Of a stretch of DNA of 11,556 nucleotides, positions 1 through 6,251 are shown piece after piece. How positions within the stretch are numbered: the stretch's first letter is position 1; each line of letters begins with the position of its first letter. The notes under the pieces were generated by a model. It made no database searches. It was not told the DNA's origin and saw only the letters and a list, made by a program, of their open reading frames with translations. Origin of the DNA: JAFAXD01 sp035472475 (lineage in GTDB: Bacteria; Pseudomonadota; Alphaproteobacteria; Rhizobiales; Xanthobacteraceae); NCBI GenBank assembly GCA_035472475.1, contig DATIPA010000159.1, forward strand, positions 1 through 11,556, in the 5' to 3' direction. Position numbers and translations under genes: made by a program.

Positions 1-992
1 GGGCCGAGTTTCATCACGTTCGGCGCATAAGCCTTGCCGGTCACCGTCGCAAAGCTGCGGCCGTGCAGCACGCGCCATTGCCACACCACGAACAAGAACA
101 TGAATGCCATGATGGCGAAGCTCAGCGCGGTCGCATACTGATAGGCCGGCGTCGCCCTGTGATTGATGGCGTTGTAGATTTCCGTGGTAATGACCGTAAT
201 GCCGGCCGGCAGCCCGAAGAACAACGGCGACTCGAACGATTCGATCCCGCGCATCAGGCTCAGCACAAACGATGAGACAATTGCGGGCAGCATGAGAATA
301 AGGGTAATGCGGCGAAACGTATGCCAGCGAGAAGCGCCGCACATTCGGCTCGACTCCTCAAGCGTCGGGTCCATGGCGCGAAATGCGTCGACGATGAACA
401 AGAACAGAAACGGCGTCGAATATTGCATCATGTGCCAGACGACACCGCCGTACGAATAAACATTGATCGGCGAGGTCGTAGCGCCGGTCAGCCATTTCCA
501 GACCAGATTGAGCACGCCAACCTGCGGGTTGCCGAGCATGCCCCAGGCCATGGCGGTGAGGATCGGAGGAATGAAGAACGGCAAGGTCACCAGCACTTCC
601 AGTGTGCCGCGTGCCGGCGTGTCGGTGCGGGCCAGGATGAACGCGAGCGCGACTGCCAAGAGGATCGAAGGAATAGTCTTCGCGAACGAAATTCCGATCG
701 TGTTGGCCAGCACCAGAAAATTGCTGGTGGTGAAGATCTGGGCGTAGCCGTCGAGATTGAGCACCCCCGGCATGCCCGGCGGCGTCGAGTGGAGGCTGCC
801 ATAGAGCAGCATCGCAAGCGGGTAGACGGTCAGGAATGACAGCAGCGCTGTCAGCAGCAGGACCCCGATCCTGCGTCCGATGGCGAAATTGGCCAGATGA
901 TTGAGAAAGAGCGTTTTACGGTCGAGCGCCGATACCGCGAACCGCTTCACGGTGGAGTTTCGGCCGATGTCCAGGCCCGAAGCGACCGCCAT
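1..992 (-). CDS. ABC transporter permease, two-domain iron/thiamine/polyamine (FbpB-like) type, partial
   Basis: Inner-membrane permease subunit of a binding-protein-dependent ABC importer. The reading frame is open from the ATG at 992 to the window edge, giving 330 residues, so the C-terminal half is missing. Hydrophobic segments lie near residues 42-64, 97-121, 132-152, 181-201, 234-250 and 286-306. The cytoplasmic EAA loop that contacts the ATPase is at about 211-238, beginning LEESSRMCGA and ending with the usual ILMLPAI. After the sixth helix the chain continues with GRSFATVTGKAYAP, which resembles the linker between the two halves of FbpB/SfuB-type fused permeases, so a second permease domain probably lies off the left edge. 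The start follows the Rieske gene stop by only 3 bases, so the two are co-transcribed and probably coupled. Family is clear; the substrate (iron, polyamine or another organic solute) is not readable. Its catabolic neighbours favour an organic substrate, by inference. Confidence 0.9.
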   Translation of the reverse strand, partial: MAVASGLDIGRNSTVKRFAVSALDRKTLFLNHLANFAIGRRIGVLLLTALLSFLTVYPLAMLLYGSLHSTPPGMPGVLNLDGYAQIFTTSNFLVLANTIGISFAKTIPSILLAVALAFILARTDTPARGTLEVLVTLPFFIPPILTAMAWGMLGNPQVGVLNLVWKWLTGATTSPINVYSYGGVVWHMMQYSTPFLFLFIVDAFRAMDPTLEESSRMCGASRWHTFRRITLILMLPAIVSSFVLSLMRGIESFESPLFFGLPAGITVITTEIYNAINHRATPAYQYATALSFAIMAFMFLFVVWQWRVLHGRSFATVTGKAYAPNVMKLG

Positions 993-995
993 GGC

Positions 996-1409
996 CTACA
1001 TCTCGATTACGATATAATTCTCTTCCACCGCCACCTGAAAGGTCTCGACCACGTACGGCCCCTTCAGGAGTTCGCTGCCGGGTTCCACCGACACTGCGTA
1101 TTGACGCACATAGGTATTGTCGGGATCGCAATAAGATTGCCCGGTGCGCACGTCGAACTCCCAACCATGCCAGGGGCATTTGAGCAACTCGCCCTGACGT
1201 GTGAGCCGATAGTGGCCGGGTTCATCGGAGAGCGCGAGACCGACGAGCTTGCCGCGGCAGAGCGATGCCCCCTCGTGCGGGCACTTGTTGGCGAGCGCGA
1301 AGTACTCCCCTTTGACGTTGAACAGCCCGATCTCGCGGCCCTTGACGGTCACGAGCTTGCTGGCGCCGGGAGCGATCTCGCCAACGGTTGCGACGACGTG
1401 CCGGCTCAT
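996..1409 (-). CDS. Stand-alone Rieske [2Fe-2S] ferredoxin
   Basis: A 137-residue Rieske-type ferredoxin. Both cluster-binding boxes are intact: C43-P-H45 in NKCPHEGASLCRG and C78-P-W-H81 in CPWHGWEFD. The length fits a single Rieske domain with no catalytic oxygenase domain, so it probably carries electrons to an oxygenase or other partner. That partner is not in the window, and neither is a ferredoxin reductase. The ATG at 1409 is chosen because the fold begins a few residues later (MSRHVVATVGEIAPG); the in-frame extension upstream to 1679 is arginine-rich, runs into the end of the enolase gene and is not Rieske-like. The ATG lacks a good Shine-Dalgarno and sits 2 bases after the stop of a possible 28-codon ORF, which suggests coupled translation. 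The permease gene follows after 3 bases. Confidence 0.9.
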   Translation of the reverse strand: MSRHVVATVGEIAPGASKLVTVKGREIGLFNVKGEYFALANKCPHEGASLCRGKLVGLALSDEPGHYRLTRQGELLKCPWHGWEFDVRTGQSYCDPDNTYVRQYAVSVEPGSELLKGPYVVETFQVAVEENYIVIEM

Positions 1410-1411
1410 GA

Positions 1412-1498
1412 CTATTGCGGCCCGCTCTCTGCGGCGGCGGCATGCGAATATGTGACCACCATCGAGCCGCGCAGGCGTTCCGGGACCACAATATTCAT
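1412..1498 (-). CDS. Possible short leader ORF (28 aa) ahead of the Rieske gene
   Basis: A short frame in the 232-bp gap between the enolase-like gene and the Rieske gene. It starts MNIVVPERLRGS and ends AAAAESGPQ. Its ATG is preceded by a purine-rich stretch (AAAAGGCCGAGAC) that could serve as a ribosome binding site. Its TAG stop lies 2 bases before the Rieske ATG. The start also forms an ATGA overlap with the end of another upstream frame. I do not recognise the peptide. It may be a real small protein, a leader that couples translation to the Rieske gene, or chance. Confidence 0.25.
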   Translation of the reverse strand: MNIVVPERLRGSMVVTYSHAAAAESGPQ

Positions 1499-1641
1499 GT
1501 CTCGGCCTTTTCGAAACTCTCGATTTTTGCGAGCCCACGCATAGTACTCGGCTCAAACGGGATTTCAACGCGAGGGATGCGCGCCGCGCATACCGCGTGG
1601 CGCGATGCGCGCGCGTTTCGCGGGCGCCGGCCAGCCAGTTG

Positions 1642-2835
1642 TTATTTCTTTCCGCGTGGCGGATGAGCGCGCACCGCATCCTCGTTGATGTCGGTGCCCC
1701 AGCCGGGCCGCGTCGGCACGACGATCTGGCCGTTCTCGATCTGCGGCGCGTGGGTGACCAGATCGTTGCGCCACGGGACCTCGTCCACGTCGTACTCCAT
1801 GATGCGGTAGTTCGGGATCGATGCGCAGAAATGCGCGCTGATCATGCTCGCGAGATGACCGGCGAAATTGTGCGGGGCGCAGTCGACCTCGAACGCATCG
1901 GCCAGCGAGGCGGCGCGTACCGATTCCCAGAGGCCGTTCCACTGCACGTCGACGATCGCGACGTCGCATGCGTAGCGTTCGAGGTAGGGCCGGAACGCCG
2001 CCAAGCCATGGATGGTCTCGAGCGATGCAATCGGAGTCGAGGTCGCGCGTCGCACTGTAGCCAGCGCATCCGGATCATGGATGTCGCACTCAAGCCAGGT
2101 GAGGTTGATATCCTCCACGGCCTTGGCGATGCGGATAAAGCCCTCGGTGCGCTGACTGAAGTTGAGGTCGAGCATCAGTCCCATGTCGTCGCCTGCGCCG
2201 GCGCGGAACGCCGCCAACACCTCGTGGATGGCGCGGATCGCCTTCGCGTCAGGATGACGGCTCAGGAAATTTGGCATCATCCGGAAGCCAGGCATGAACG
2301 GCGGATCGCCGGGCCGCAGCGGTAGCGGGTTGGTCTTGAGTGCCTTGAAGCCGCGTACTTTCACCTCGGCGCCCAGCTCCTTGATGTCGTCGAGCGTGCG
2401 CAGCGGCTTGAGGCCCAGCTCGCCTTCGAAGTAATCGCGTCGCCAGACCCTGAAACTACCGCAATGCGACCAGTAAAGATTGACGCGATCCCGGAACGGC
2501 CCACCAAACAACGCGCACACGGGGACACCAAGCGCTTTGGCTTTGACGTCGAGGCAGGCGTTCTCGATCGCCGCGATCGCCTCGTGATTGACACCGCCGA
2601 TCGACATCCGGGCGATTGCCCGCAGCGAGACCGCGATCTTGCCGACCTCGCGCGGATCCATGCCGACCGCGATGTCGGCAAATCGGCGGATCAGGTCGGA
2701 GGTCGCGTTGGTGGCGCCGAAGTCTTCGTTATATTCGGACCAGCCGACCAAACCCTCGTCGGTCGACAGCTTCACGAAGGAAAAATTGCGCCAGCCGCCG
2801 TCGGCTTTGAGAGTTTCAATTCTGGTGATGCGCAT
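1642..2835 (-). CDS. Enolase-superfamily protein (mandelate racemase / acid-sugar dehydratase-like)
   Basis: A 397-residue member of the mandelate racemase/muconate lactonizing branch of the enolase superfamily, cytoplasmic, expected to abstract a proton alpha to a carboxylate. The N-terminal capping domain covers about 1-125 and the barrel follows. Metal ligands can be assigned as D223 (LMLDLNF), E249 (WLECD) and E273 (ASLETIHG). A candidate base is K164 or K167 in GFKALKTNP. H322 (APHNFAGH) with D296 (VDVQWNG) has the spacing of the His-Asp dyad of mandelate racemase. This pattern fits dehydratases of hydroxy or sugar acids, but the substrate cannot be named. The ATG at 2835 was chosen because MRITRIETLKADG is the usual first strand; the upstream in-frame extension lies inside the dehydrogenase gene. 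AGGG lies about 10 bases ahead. It follows the dehydrogenase by 22 bases. Confidence 0.88.
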   Translation of the reverse strand: MRITRIETLKADGGWRNFSFVKLSTDEGLVGWSEYNEDFGATNATSDLIRRFADIAVGMDPREVGKIAVSLRAIARMSIGGVNHEAIAAIENACLDVKAKALGVPVCALFGGPFRDRVNLYWSHCGSFRVWRRDYFEGELGLKPLRTLDDIKELGAEVKVRGFKALKTNPLPLRPGDPPFMPGFRMMPNFLSRHPDAKAIRAIHEVLAAFRAGAGDDMGLMLDLNFSQRTEGFIRIAKAVEDINLTWLECDIHDPDALATVRRATSTPIASLETIHGLAAFRPYLERYACDVAIVDVQWNGLWESVRAASLADAFEVDCAPHNFAGHLASMISAHFCASIPNYRIMEYDVDEVPWRNDLVTHAPQIENGQIVVPTRPGWGTDINEDAVRAHPPRGKK

Positions 2836-2857
2836 GCTGAATTGGCCCTGAATTGTG

Positions 2858-3811
2858 TCACAGCGTGACAATGTTGGTGAGCGCATCGCCGCGCATGAAG
2901 CGCTTGAGATTGTCTTCCGCAATGGCAGCCATACGCTGCGTGCCGATTCGCCCGCAGGCACCGGCGAAATGCGGCGAAATGATCAAGTTGGGTGCTCCCC
3001 AGAGCGGATGGTCTTTCGGTAGCGGTTCCGGGTCGGTGACGTCGAGCCCGGCGCCCGCGATGACACCGGTCGTCAATGCTTCGATCAGAGCGAAGCTATC
3101 GACGATTGACCCACGCGCGATATTGACCAGGAAGGCCCCGCGCTTGCAGGCATTGAACGTGCGCGGTCCGAACAGACCCTGCGTGGCCGCATCGAGTGGG
3201 ACCGCGATCATCACGGCGTCCGCGCGCGGGAGCACGTCGAGCAACTTGCTGATAGTGACAGCCTCGTCGGCGAGCGGATGCGGCGTCCCCGAGCGCGTTA
3301 TCGCAATGATGCGGGCGCCGAACGCGCGCAACAGGCGCGCGATCTCTCGGCCGATGTGACCGAACCCGATCACTGCAACCGTCGACTGATCCGGTATGAG
3401 GGCCCGTGCACTGATCGAGCGGTCCCAAATTCGATTGCCTTGATTGGCCATGAACGTCGGCACCAAGCGCTGCAGTGCGAGCAGCAGCATGACCGCATGC
3501 GTTGCGACCGGCGCGGCCAATGCGCCGCCCATATTGGTGACGGTCATGCCGTCCGGCACGCCGAACTGTTTGGCACTGTCGTAGCCTGCTGTAAGCAGCT
3601 GGAGCCATTTCGTGCGCGGCGACGAGGCCCGCACAGCGGCGGCGACTTTTTCGCTGTACAAAAAGTCCGTGAGGAAGAGCACATCCGCGTCCGCCACGGC
3701 CGCGACGATGGCTGGTTCACCTTCGACGACCTTGAGGTCGTCCCCCAGGATCGGCGACAGACGCGCGATGAAGTCGGCCTTGGCGAGGGTGGCGGAGAGG
3801 ACGGCGCGCAT
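2858..3811 (-). CDS. D-isomer 2-hydroxyacid dehydrogenase, NAD(P)-dependent
   Basis: A 317-residue cytoplasmic oxidoreductase of the D-2-hydroxyacid dehydrogenase family, converting a 2-hydroxy acid to a 2-oxo acid or the reverse. The Rossmann nucleotide loop is G149-F-G-H-I-G154 in VAVIGFGHIGRE. The catalytic triad is complete: R233 (NIARGSIVD), E262 (DVTDPEPLP) and H281 (ISPHFAGA). The family signature around DVLPRADAV and VPLDAATQGLFG is also present. Length is normal. It is the first gene of the left minus-strand unit and is followed 22 bases later by the enolase-like gene; a dehydratase next to a hydroxyacid dehydrogenase suggests sequential steps on a sugar or hydroxy acid. The ribosome binding site ahead of the ATG is weak. 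A candidate promoter lies 41-68 bases upstream. The exact substrate (glyoxylate, hydroxypyruvate, other) is unknown. Confidence 0.92.
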   Translation of the reverse strand: MRAVLSATLAKADFIARLSPILGDDLKVVEGEPAIVAAVADADVLFLTDFLYSEKVAAAVRASSPRTKWLQLLTAGYDSAKQFGVPDGMTVTNMGGALAAPVATHAVMLLLALQRLVPTFMANQGNRIWDRSISARALIPDQSTVAVIGFGHIGREIARLLRAFGARIIAITRSGTPHPLADEAVTISKLLDVLPRADAVMIAVPLDAATQGLFGPRTFNACKRGAFLVNIARGSIVDSFALIEALTTGVIAGAGLDVTDPEPLPKDHPLWGAPNLIISPHFAGACGRIGTQRMAAIAEDNLKRFMRGDALTNIVTL

Positions 3812-3851
3812 GGGTTGCGAGACGAGGGAAAACCGGTGAGCTTGGGCGGCC

Positions 3852-3879
3852 TTTATAGGGCCCGGAACGGCGGTGCGAA
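3852..3879 (-). promoter_or_regulatory. Candidate sigma70 promoter for the left minus-strand unit
   Basis: On the minus strand TTCGCA (3879-3874, four of six matches to TTGACA), a 16-base spacer and TATAAA (3857-3852, five of six matches to TATAAT) lie upstream of the hydroxyacid dehydrogenase ATG at 3811. This would give a 5' leader of roughly 35 bases. It is the only A/T-rich -10-like box in this GC-rich gap. Recognised by eye only. Confidence 0.35.
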
Positions 3880-3948
3880 AGCCGGACGCTCGTTCGCGCC
3901 GCCATGGCCGCTATGCGCAACGTCATGTTCAAGCGCGATTTCGGCCTT

Positions 3949-3954
3949 TTGACA
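3949..3954 (+). promoter_or_regulatory. Candidate -35 box for the small exported protein gene
   Basis: A perfect TTGACA hexamer lies 62 bases before the ATG at 4016 on the plus strand. No good -10 hexamer is found at 16-18 bases beyond it, so the promoter call is weak. Between it and the ribosome binding site lies a GGTTCG (3975-3980) / CGAACC (3996-4001) inverted repeat. Confidence 0.2.
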
Positions 3955-4001
3955 TGGGCTAAATTTGGCCACGTGGTTCGTGCAAGAAGCAGGCGCGAAC
4001 C

Positions 4002-4009
4002 GGAGGGGG
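4002..4009 (+). promoter_or_regulatory. Strong Shine-Dalgarno GGAGGGGG
   Basis: A purine-rich ribosome binding site 6 bases ahead of the ATG at 4016. It fixes the start of the small exported protein and rules out the longer in-frame start upstream. Confidence 0.75.
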
Positions 4010-4015
4010 AGCCCG

Positions 4016-4291
4016 ATGAGAACCTTTATGGCTGCGATGCTTCTTGCGCTGGTGGCGGGACCCGCTCTCGCCCAGATCGGCGGCATCAACATGTTGCCCG
4101 GGGACAAGAACAAGACGCCGGAGGAAATCCAGCGCGGTCAAGCAATCGACAATGCTTACGATGAAGCGATGAAGAAAGTGCCGGACCAGAAGAAGGCCAC
4201 AAACGACCCCTGGGCGGACGTGCGCGGCGGGAGCCAGACTCCGAGCGTAAAAAAGCCGGCGCGCTCCAGCGCGAGCAGCAAATCGAATTAA
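4016..4291 (+). CDS. Small exported protein of unknown function
   Basis: A 91-residue protein with a clear Sec signal peptide: MRT, a hydrophobic core (residues 4-15) and an AxA-type site GPALA|Q, cleaving after residue 19. The mature part is about 72 residues, highly charged and hydrophilic, with NAYDEAMKKVPDQKK, then NDPWADVR, and a low-complexity Ser/Lys/Ala tail. From memory, small secreted proteins with a KxxPDxKxxNDPW motif are common in Bradyrhizobium-like genomes with no assigned function. It has no cysteines and no catalytic motif I can see. It is the only plus-strand gene between two minus-strand units and converges on the racemase-like gene with only 15 bases between stops. The start is fixed by a strong ribosome binding site and by the signal peptide beginning there. 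Confidence 0.85.
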   Translation: MRTFMAAMLLALVAGPALAQIGGINMLPGDKNKTPEEIQRGQAIDNAYDEAMKKVPDQKKATNDPWADVRGGSQTPSVKKPARSSASSKSN

Positions 4292-4306
4292 GTCGGCTTC
4301 GTTTAT

Positions 4307-5134
4307 TCAGGGCGCGCGCTTCACTGGATTCGCGGTCAACCACGTCTCGACGTAGTCGAGAAATCCCATGGTGTTATTGAACACCGGCTTCCTGGTCGCG
4401 CGCTGGATGGCGGCGAGATACGGATAATTGATCGTACTGCCGCCGAGAAACAGGATGCCATCCGCGGCTGGATAAAGCTGTCCCGCGGCATCACCGGTCG
4501 CGGCAAAGACCGAGCCCTCGTCCGGCGCTGTGCCGGCGCGGCTCGCGACCACGAGTTGCGGCCCCACAATGCCTTCGACTGTGAAGCCGGCGGCTACGAG
4601 GTAGTCAGTTAGGGCGCTGTCGTCGAGGCCGTTGAGTCGGTGCGCGACGGCGAGCCTGTGCACGCCGGCGCGCCGCATGACCTGTACGGTTGCCTCCATG
4701 TCGGTTGTCACTGGGACTCCCAGCTTTCGACCCGCGTCTTCGAGACGGGCCAGCAGGGCGGGACGGGGGTAGGCAAATGACAGGACGCTCCCGCCGATAA
4801 CGATCATTTCCACGCCCCGGTTCTTGATGCCGGACAGTGCGTGGTCGAGTTCACCGAGCGCTGCACGCGCCGACACCGTATCGTAACCGCGTAGCTGCAG
4901 CGACTGCTCGATCAACATGACACGGCTGCGAAACGTCCCGTAGAACATGTAAGGCACCGTGTCGCTGATCGGCAGCGGCGATACAAAACCGACGCGCCGC
5001 TGCGGCGGTGGGAATGCCTCCAATCGCGCGAGCGCACCCGCAAGAGGCGGCGCGCTTTTCTGCGCCATTACCCGATCCAGGCAGCTATGCGCGCACAGCA
5101 GTGCAAGTACAAGCGGGGCCACGGGCCGGAACAT
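4307..5134 (-). CDS. Exported Asp/Glu racemase-superfamily-like protein lacking the catalytic cysteines
   Basis: A 275-residue protein. The first 24 residues form a probable signal peptide (hydrophobic core about 5-18, site near VMA|Q). The rest resembles the Asp/Glu racemase / maleate isomerase / arylmalonate decarboxylase superfamily: a start RRVGFVSPLPISDTVP, the middle block GVPVTTDMEATVQVMRRAGV, and the late block ADGILFLGGSTINYP followed by ATRKPVFNN. Enzymes of that superfamily normally use cysteines in two such loops. Here the loops read IVIGGSVLS (about 112-119) and FLGGSTIN (about 229-236), and the mature chain contains no cysteine at all. Export and loss of cysteines suggest a non-catalytic, perhaps ligand-binding role, or different chemistry. 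It has a strong ribosome binding site and follows the second M24-like gene by 18 bases, the last gene of that unit. Confidence 0.78.
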   Translation of the reverse strand: MFRPVAPLVLALLCAHSCLDRVMAQKSAPPLAGALARLEAFPPPQRRVGFVSPLPISDTVPYMFYGTFRSRVMLIEQSLQLRGYDTVSARAALGELDHALSGIKNRGVEMIVIGGSVLSFAYPRPALLARLEDAGRKLGVPVTTDMEATVQVMRRAGVHRLAVAHRLNGLDDSALTDYLVAAGFTVEGIVGPQLVVASRAGTAPDEGSVFAATGDAAGQLYPAADGILFLGGSTINYPYLAAIQRATRKPVFNNTMGFLDYVETWLTANPVKRAP

Positions 5135-5140
5135 GAGGTT

Positions 5141-5146
5141 CCTCCC
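5141..5146 (-). promoter_or_regulatory. Shine-Dalgarno GGGAGG
   Basis: Minus-strand GGGAGG lies 6 bases ahead of the ATG at 5134 in the 18-base gap after the preceding gene. It supports the chosen start of the racemase-like gene, including its signal peptide. Confidence 0.65.
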
Positions 5147-5152
5147 ATCATG

Positions 5153-6223
5153 TCACCCCGCATCATCGAAGCGCGGGGCCACGAGCGAACTCGAAGCTTC
5201 GCCGTTCCGGCCAACCAGGACCGGGGCGCCAACCAAGATGGCGCGTCCGTTTGTTTCGATCGTTGCCTGAACGGTGACGACCGTGCCGGGCGCGATCGCG
5301 TGCTGGTCGTCGAGCATCGTTCCGGCCAATGGCTCGAGTGGCGTCGTCGTGCGACAGCCCTCGATCAGAAAAGCGGCGAAGCTTTCCAATGAATCGATGC
5401 GCGGCAGCGAAGCGACCGCTGCGGCGAAACTCGCCACCGCACTGGCGATATCGCGCACCAGCATAGCATCGCGCCCGAACGTGCGCACCATGCGGACCCA
5501 GGTGCCCTTGTAGGCGAGCGATGTCCGTGCGGCAAACGCAGCAGCGAGCGGCGCAGTTCCTTCCAGGCGGATCAGCCGGCGATTTGCCGTGAGATCGGGC
5601 GCAAGCGCGATGAAGACCTCTTCTGCACCGAGCCGTCGCGCCTCGCCGTCGATTGCGGCGACCAGGCGCGCGGCGTCGGTCTCGTCCGCCGTTGCGTTCG
5701 CAAGTGCCGTATGGGCAATGCTCGCTGCCTTGAATGCGAACGCGAGTTCGGCCGGATCGGCTGGCGCACGTGCGCGTTCCAACAGGGAGCTGCCATCGAC
5801 CACCGCCGCCGCGCTGGATCGGATGCCGTCCACAATGCTGCCGGGCACGCTGTCGATATCAGCAATCGCGACCACCGCATCCGGCGCCGTCTCCGCAATA
5901 AGACGGCCCGTCTCGGCGCCGATTTTGGTCGTGTTGGCGACCGCCTCGATGTGGGCGTTGCGCATGATCCAATCGCGCACGCGCGCGGTCATCCCGGCAA
6001 CGAGGGTCGGGCGCCCCGCGCGCGGGAGCAGCATCACGCACTGGTTCCAGTACGGAATGAAGCCCGTGAACCAGGCGACGCCGGATTCGCGCGCCGGGTT
6101 GGTGTAGACCGCCAGGAGATCGATTCCGGCCTCGCCCATGGCGGCTTGCACCCGGGCTACGCGGGCGTCGAGCGCGCTTTCGGGCAGTTCGGCTTTCGAC
6201 CAGGAAATCAAACCACGTCGCAT
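5153..6223 (-). CDS. Degenerate M24 (creatinase/aminopeptidase P fold) protein, putative non-metal
   Basis: A 356-residue protein with the two-part layout of creatinase and prolidase: an N-terminal domain (about 15-145, with RVARVQAAMGEAGIDLLAVY and YFTGF-like AWFTGF) and a C-terminal pita-bread-like domain (about 150-345). The C-terminal domain keeps only the outline of the family. The segment that should carry the two metal aspartates reads PLAAAFAARTSLAYKGTW then VRMVRTFG, with neither aspartate. The PGMxxTxEPG block is PGTVVTVQATIE, with Gln for Glu. The usual HGxGH region cannot be found. This is probably a non-metal enzyme or a pseudo-enzyme partner of the upstream M24-like protein. The ATG at 6223 is preferred over an upstream GTG at 6250 because GAGAGG lies 6 bases ahead. 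The gap to the preceding gene is 28 bases. Confidence 0.8.
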   Translation of the reverse strand: MRRGLISWSKAELPESALDARVARVQAAMGEAGIDLLAVYTNPARESGVAWFTGFIPYWNQCVMLLPRAGRPTLVAGMTARVRDWIMRNAHIEAVANTTKIGAETGRLIAETAPDAVVAIADIDSVPGSIVDGIRSSAAAVVDGSSLLERARAPADPAELAFAFKAASIAHTALANATADETDAARLVAAIDGEARRLGAEEVFIALAPDLTANRRLIRLEGTAPLAAAFAARTSLAYKGTWVRMVRTFGRDAMLVRDIASAVASFAAAVASLPRIDSLESFAAFLIEGCRTTTPLEPLAGTMLDDQHAIAPGTVVTVQATIETNGRAILVGAPVLVGRNGEASSSLVAPRFDDAG

Positions 6224-6229
6224 TACAAA

Positions 6230-6235
6230 CCTCTC
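6230..6235 (-). promoter_or_regulatory. Shine-Dalgarno GAGAGG
   Basis: Minus-strand GAGAGG lies 6 bases ahead of the ATG at 6223. It decides that start against the in-frame GTG at 6250. Confidence 0.6.
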
Positions 6236-6251
6236 GCGCGCTGGACGCACA

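Noticed and set aside
321..839. 172-codon plus-strand frame opposite the permease
   Set aside because: Arg/His/Gln-rich translation with no domain; the minus strand encodes a clear membrane permease with an EAA loop.
996..1679. Longer 227-residue start for the Rieske protein
   Set aside because: The extra 90 residues are Arg-rich, overlap the end of the enolase-like gene and do not look like a Rieske N-terminus; the ATG at 1409 fits the fold.
1597..2325. 242-codon plus-strand frame opposite the enolase-like gene
   Set aside because: Shadow of the enolase-superfamily gene; no motif, and the opposite strand has all catalytic residues.
3278..3952. 224-codon plus-strand frame opposite the hydroxyacid dehydrogenase
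   Set aside because: Arg/His/Gly-rich shadow of a well supported gene.
3975..4001. GGTTCG/CGAACC inverted repeat as an RNA switch
   Set aside because: A 6-bp stem with a 15-base loop is too simple to call a riboswitch or thermosensor; mentioned only as context.
4258..4306. Possible terminator between the convergent genes (GCGCTCCAGCGC at 4261-4272)
   Set aside because: The stem is only 5 bp with a 2-base loop, lies inside the coding region and has no T-run after it.
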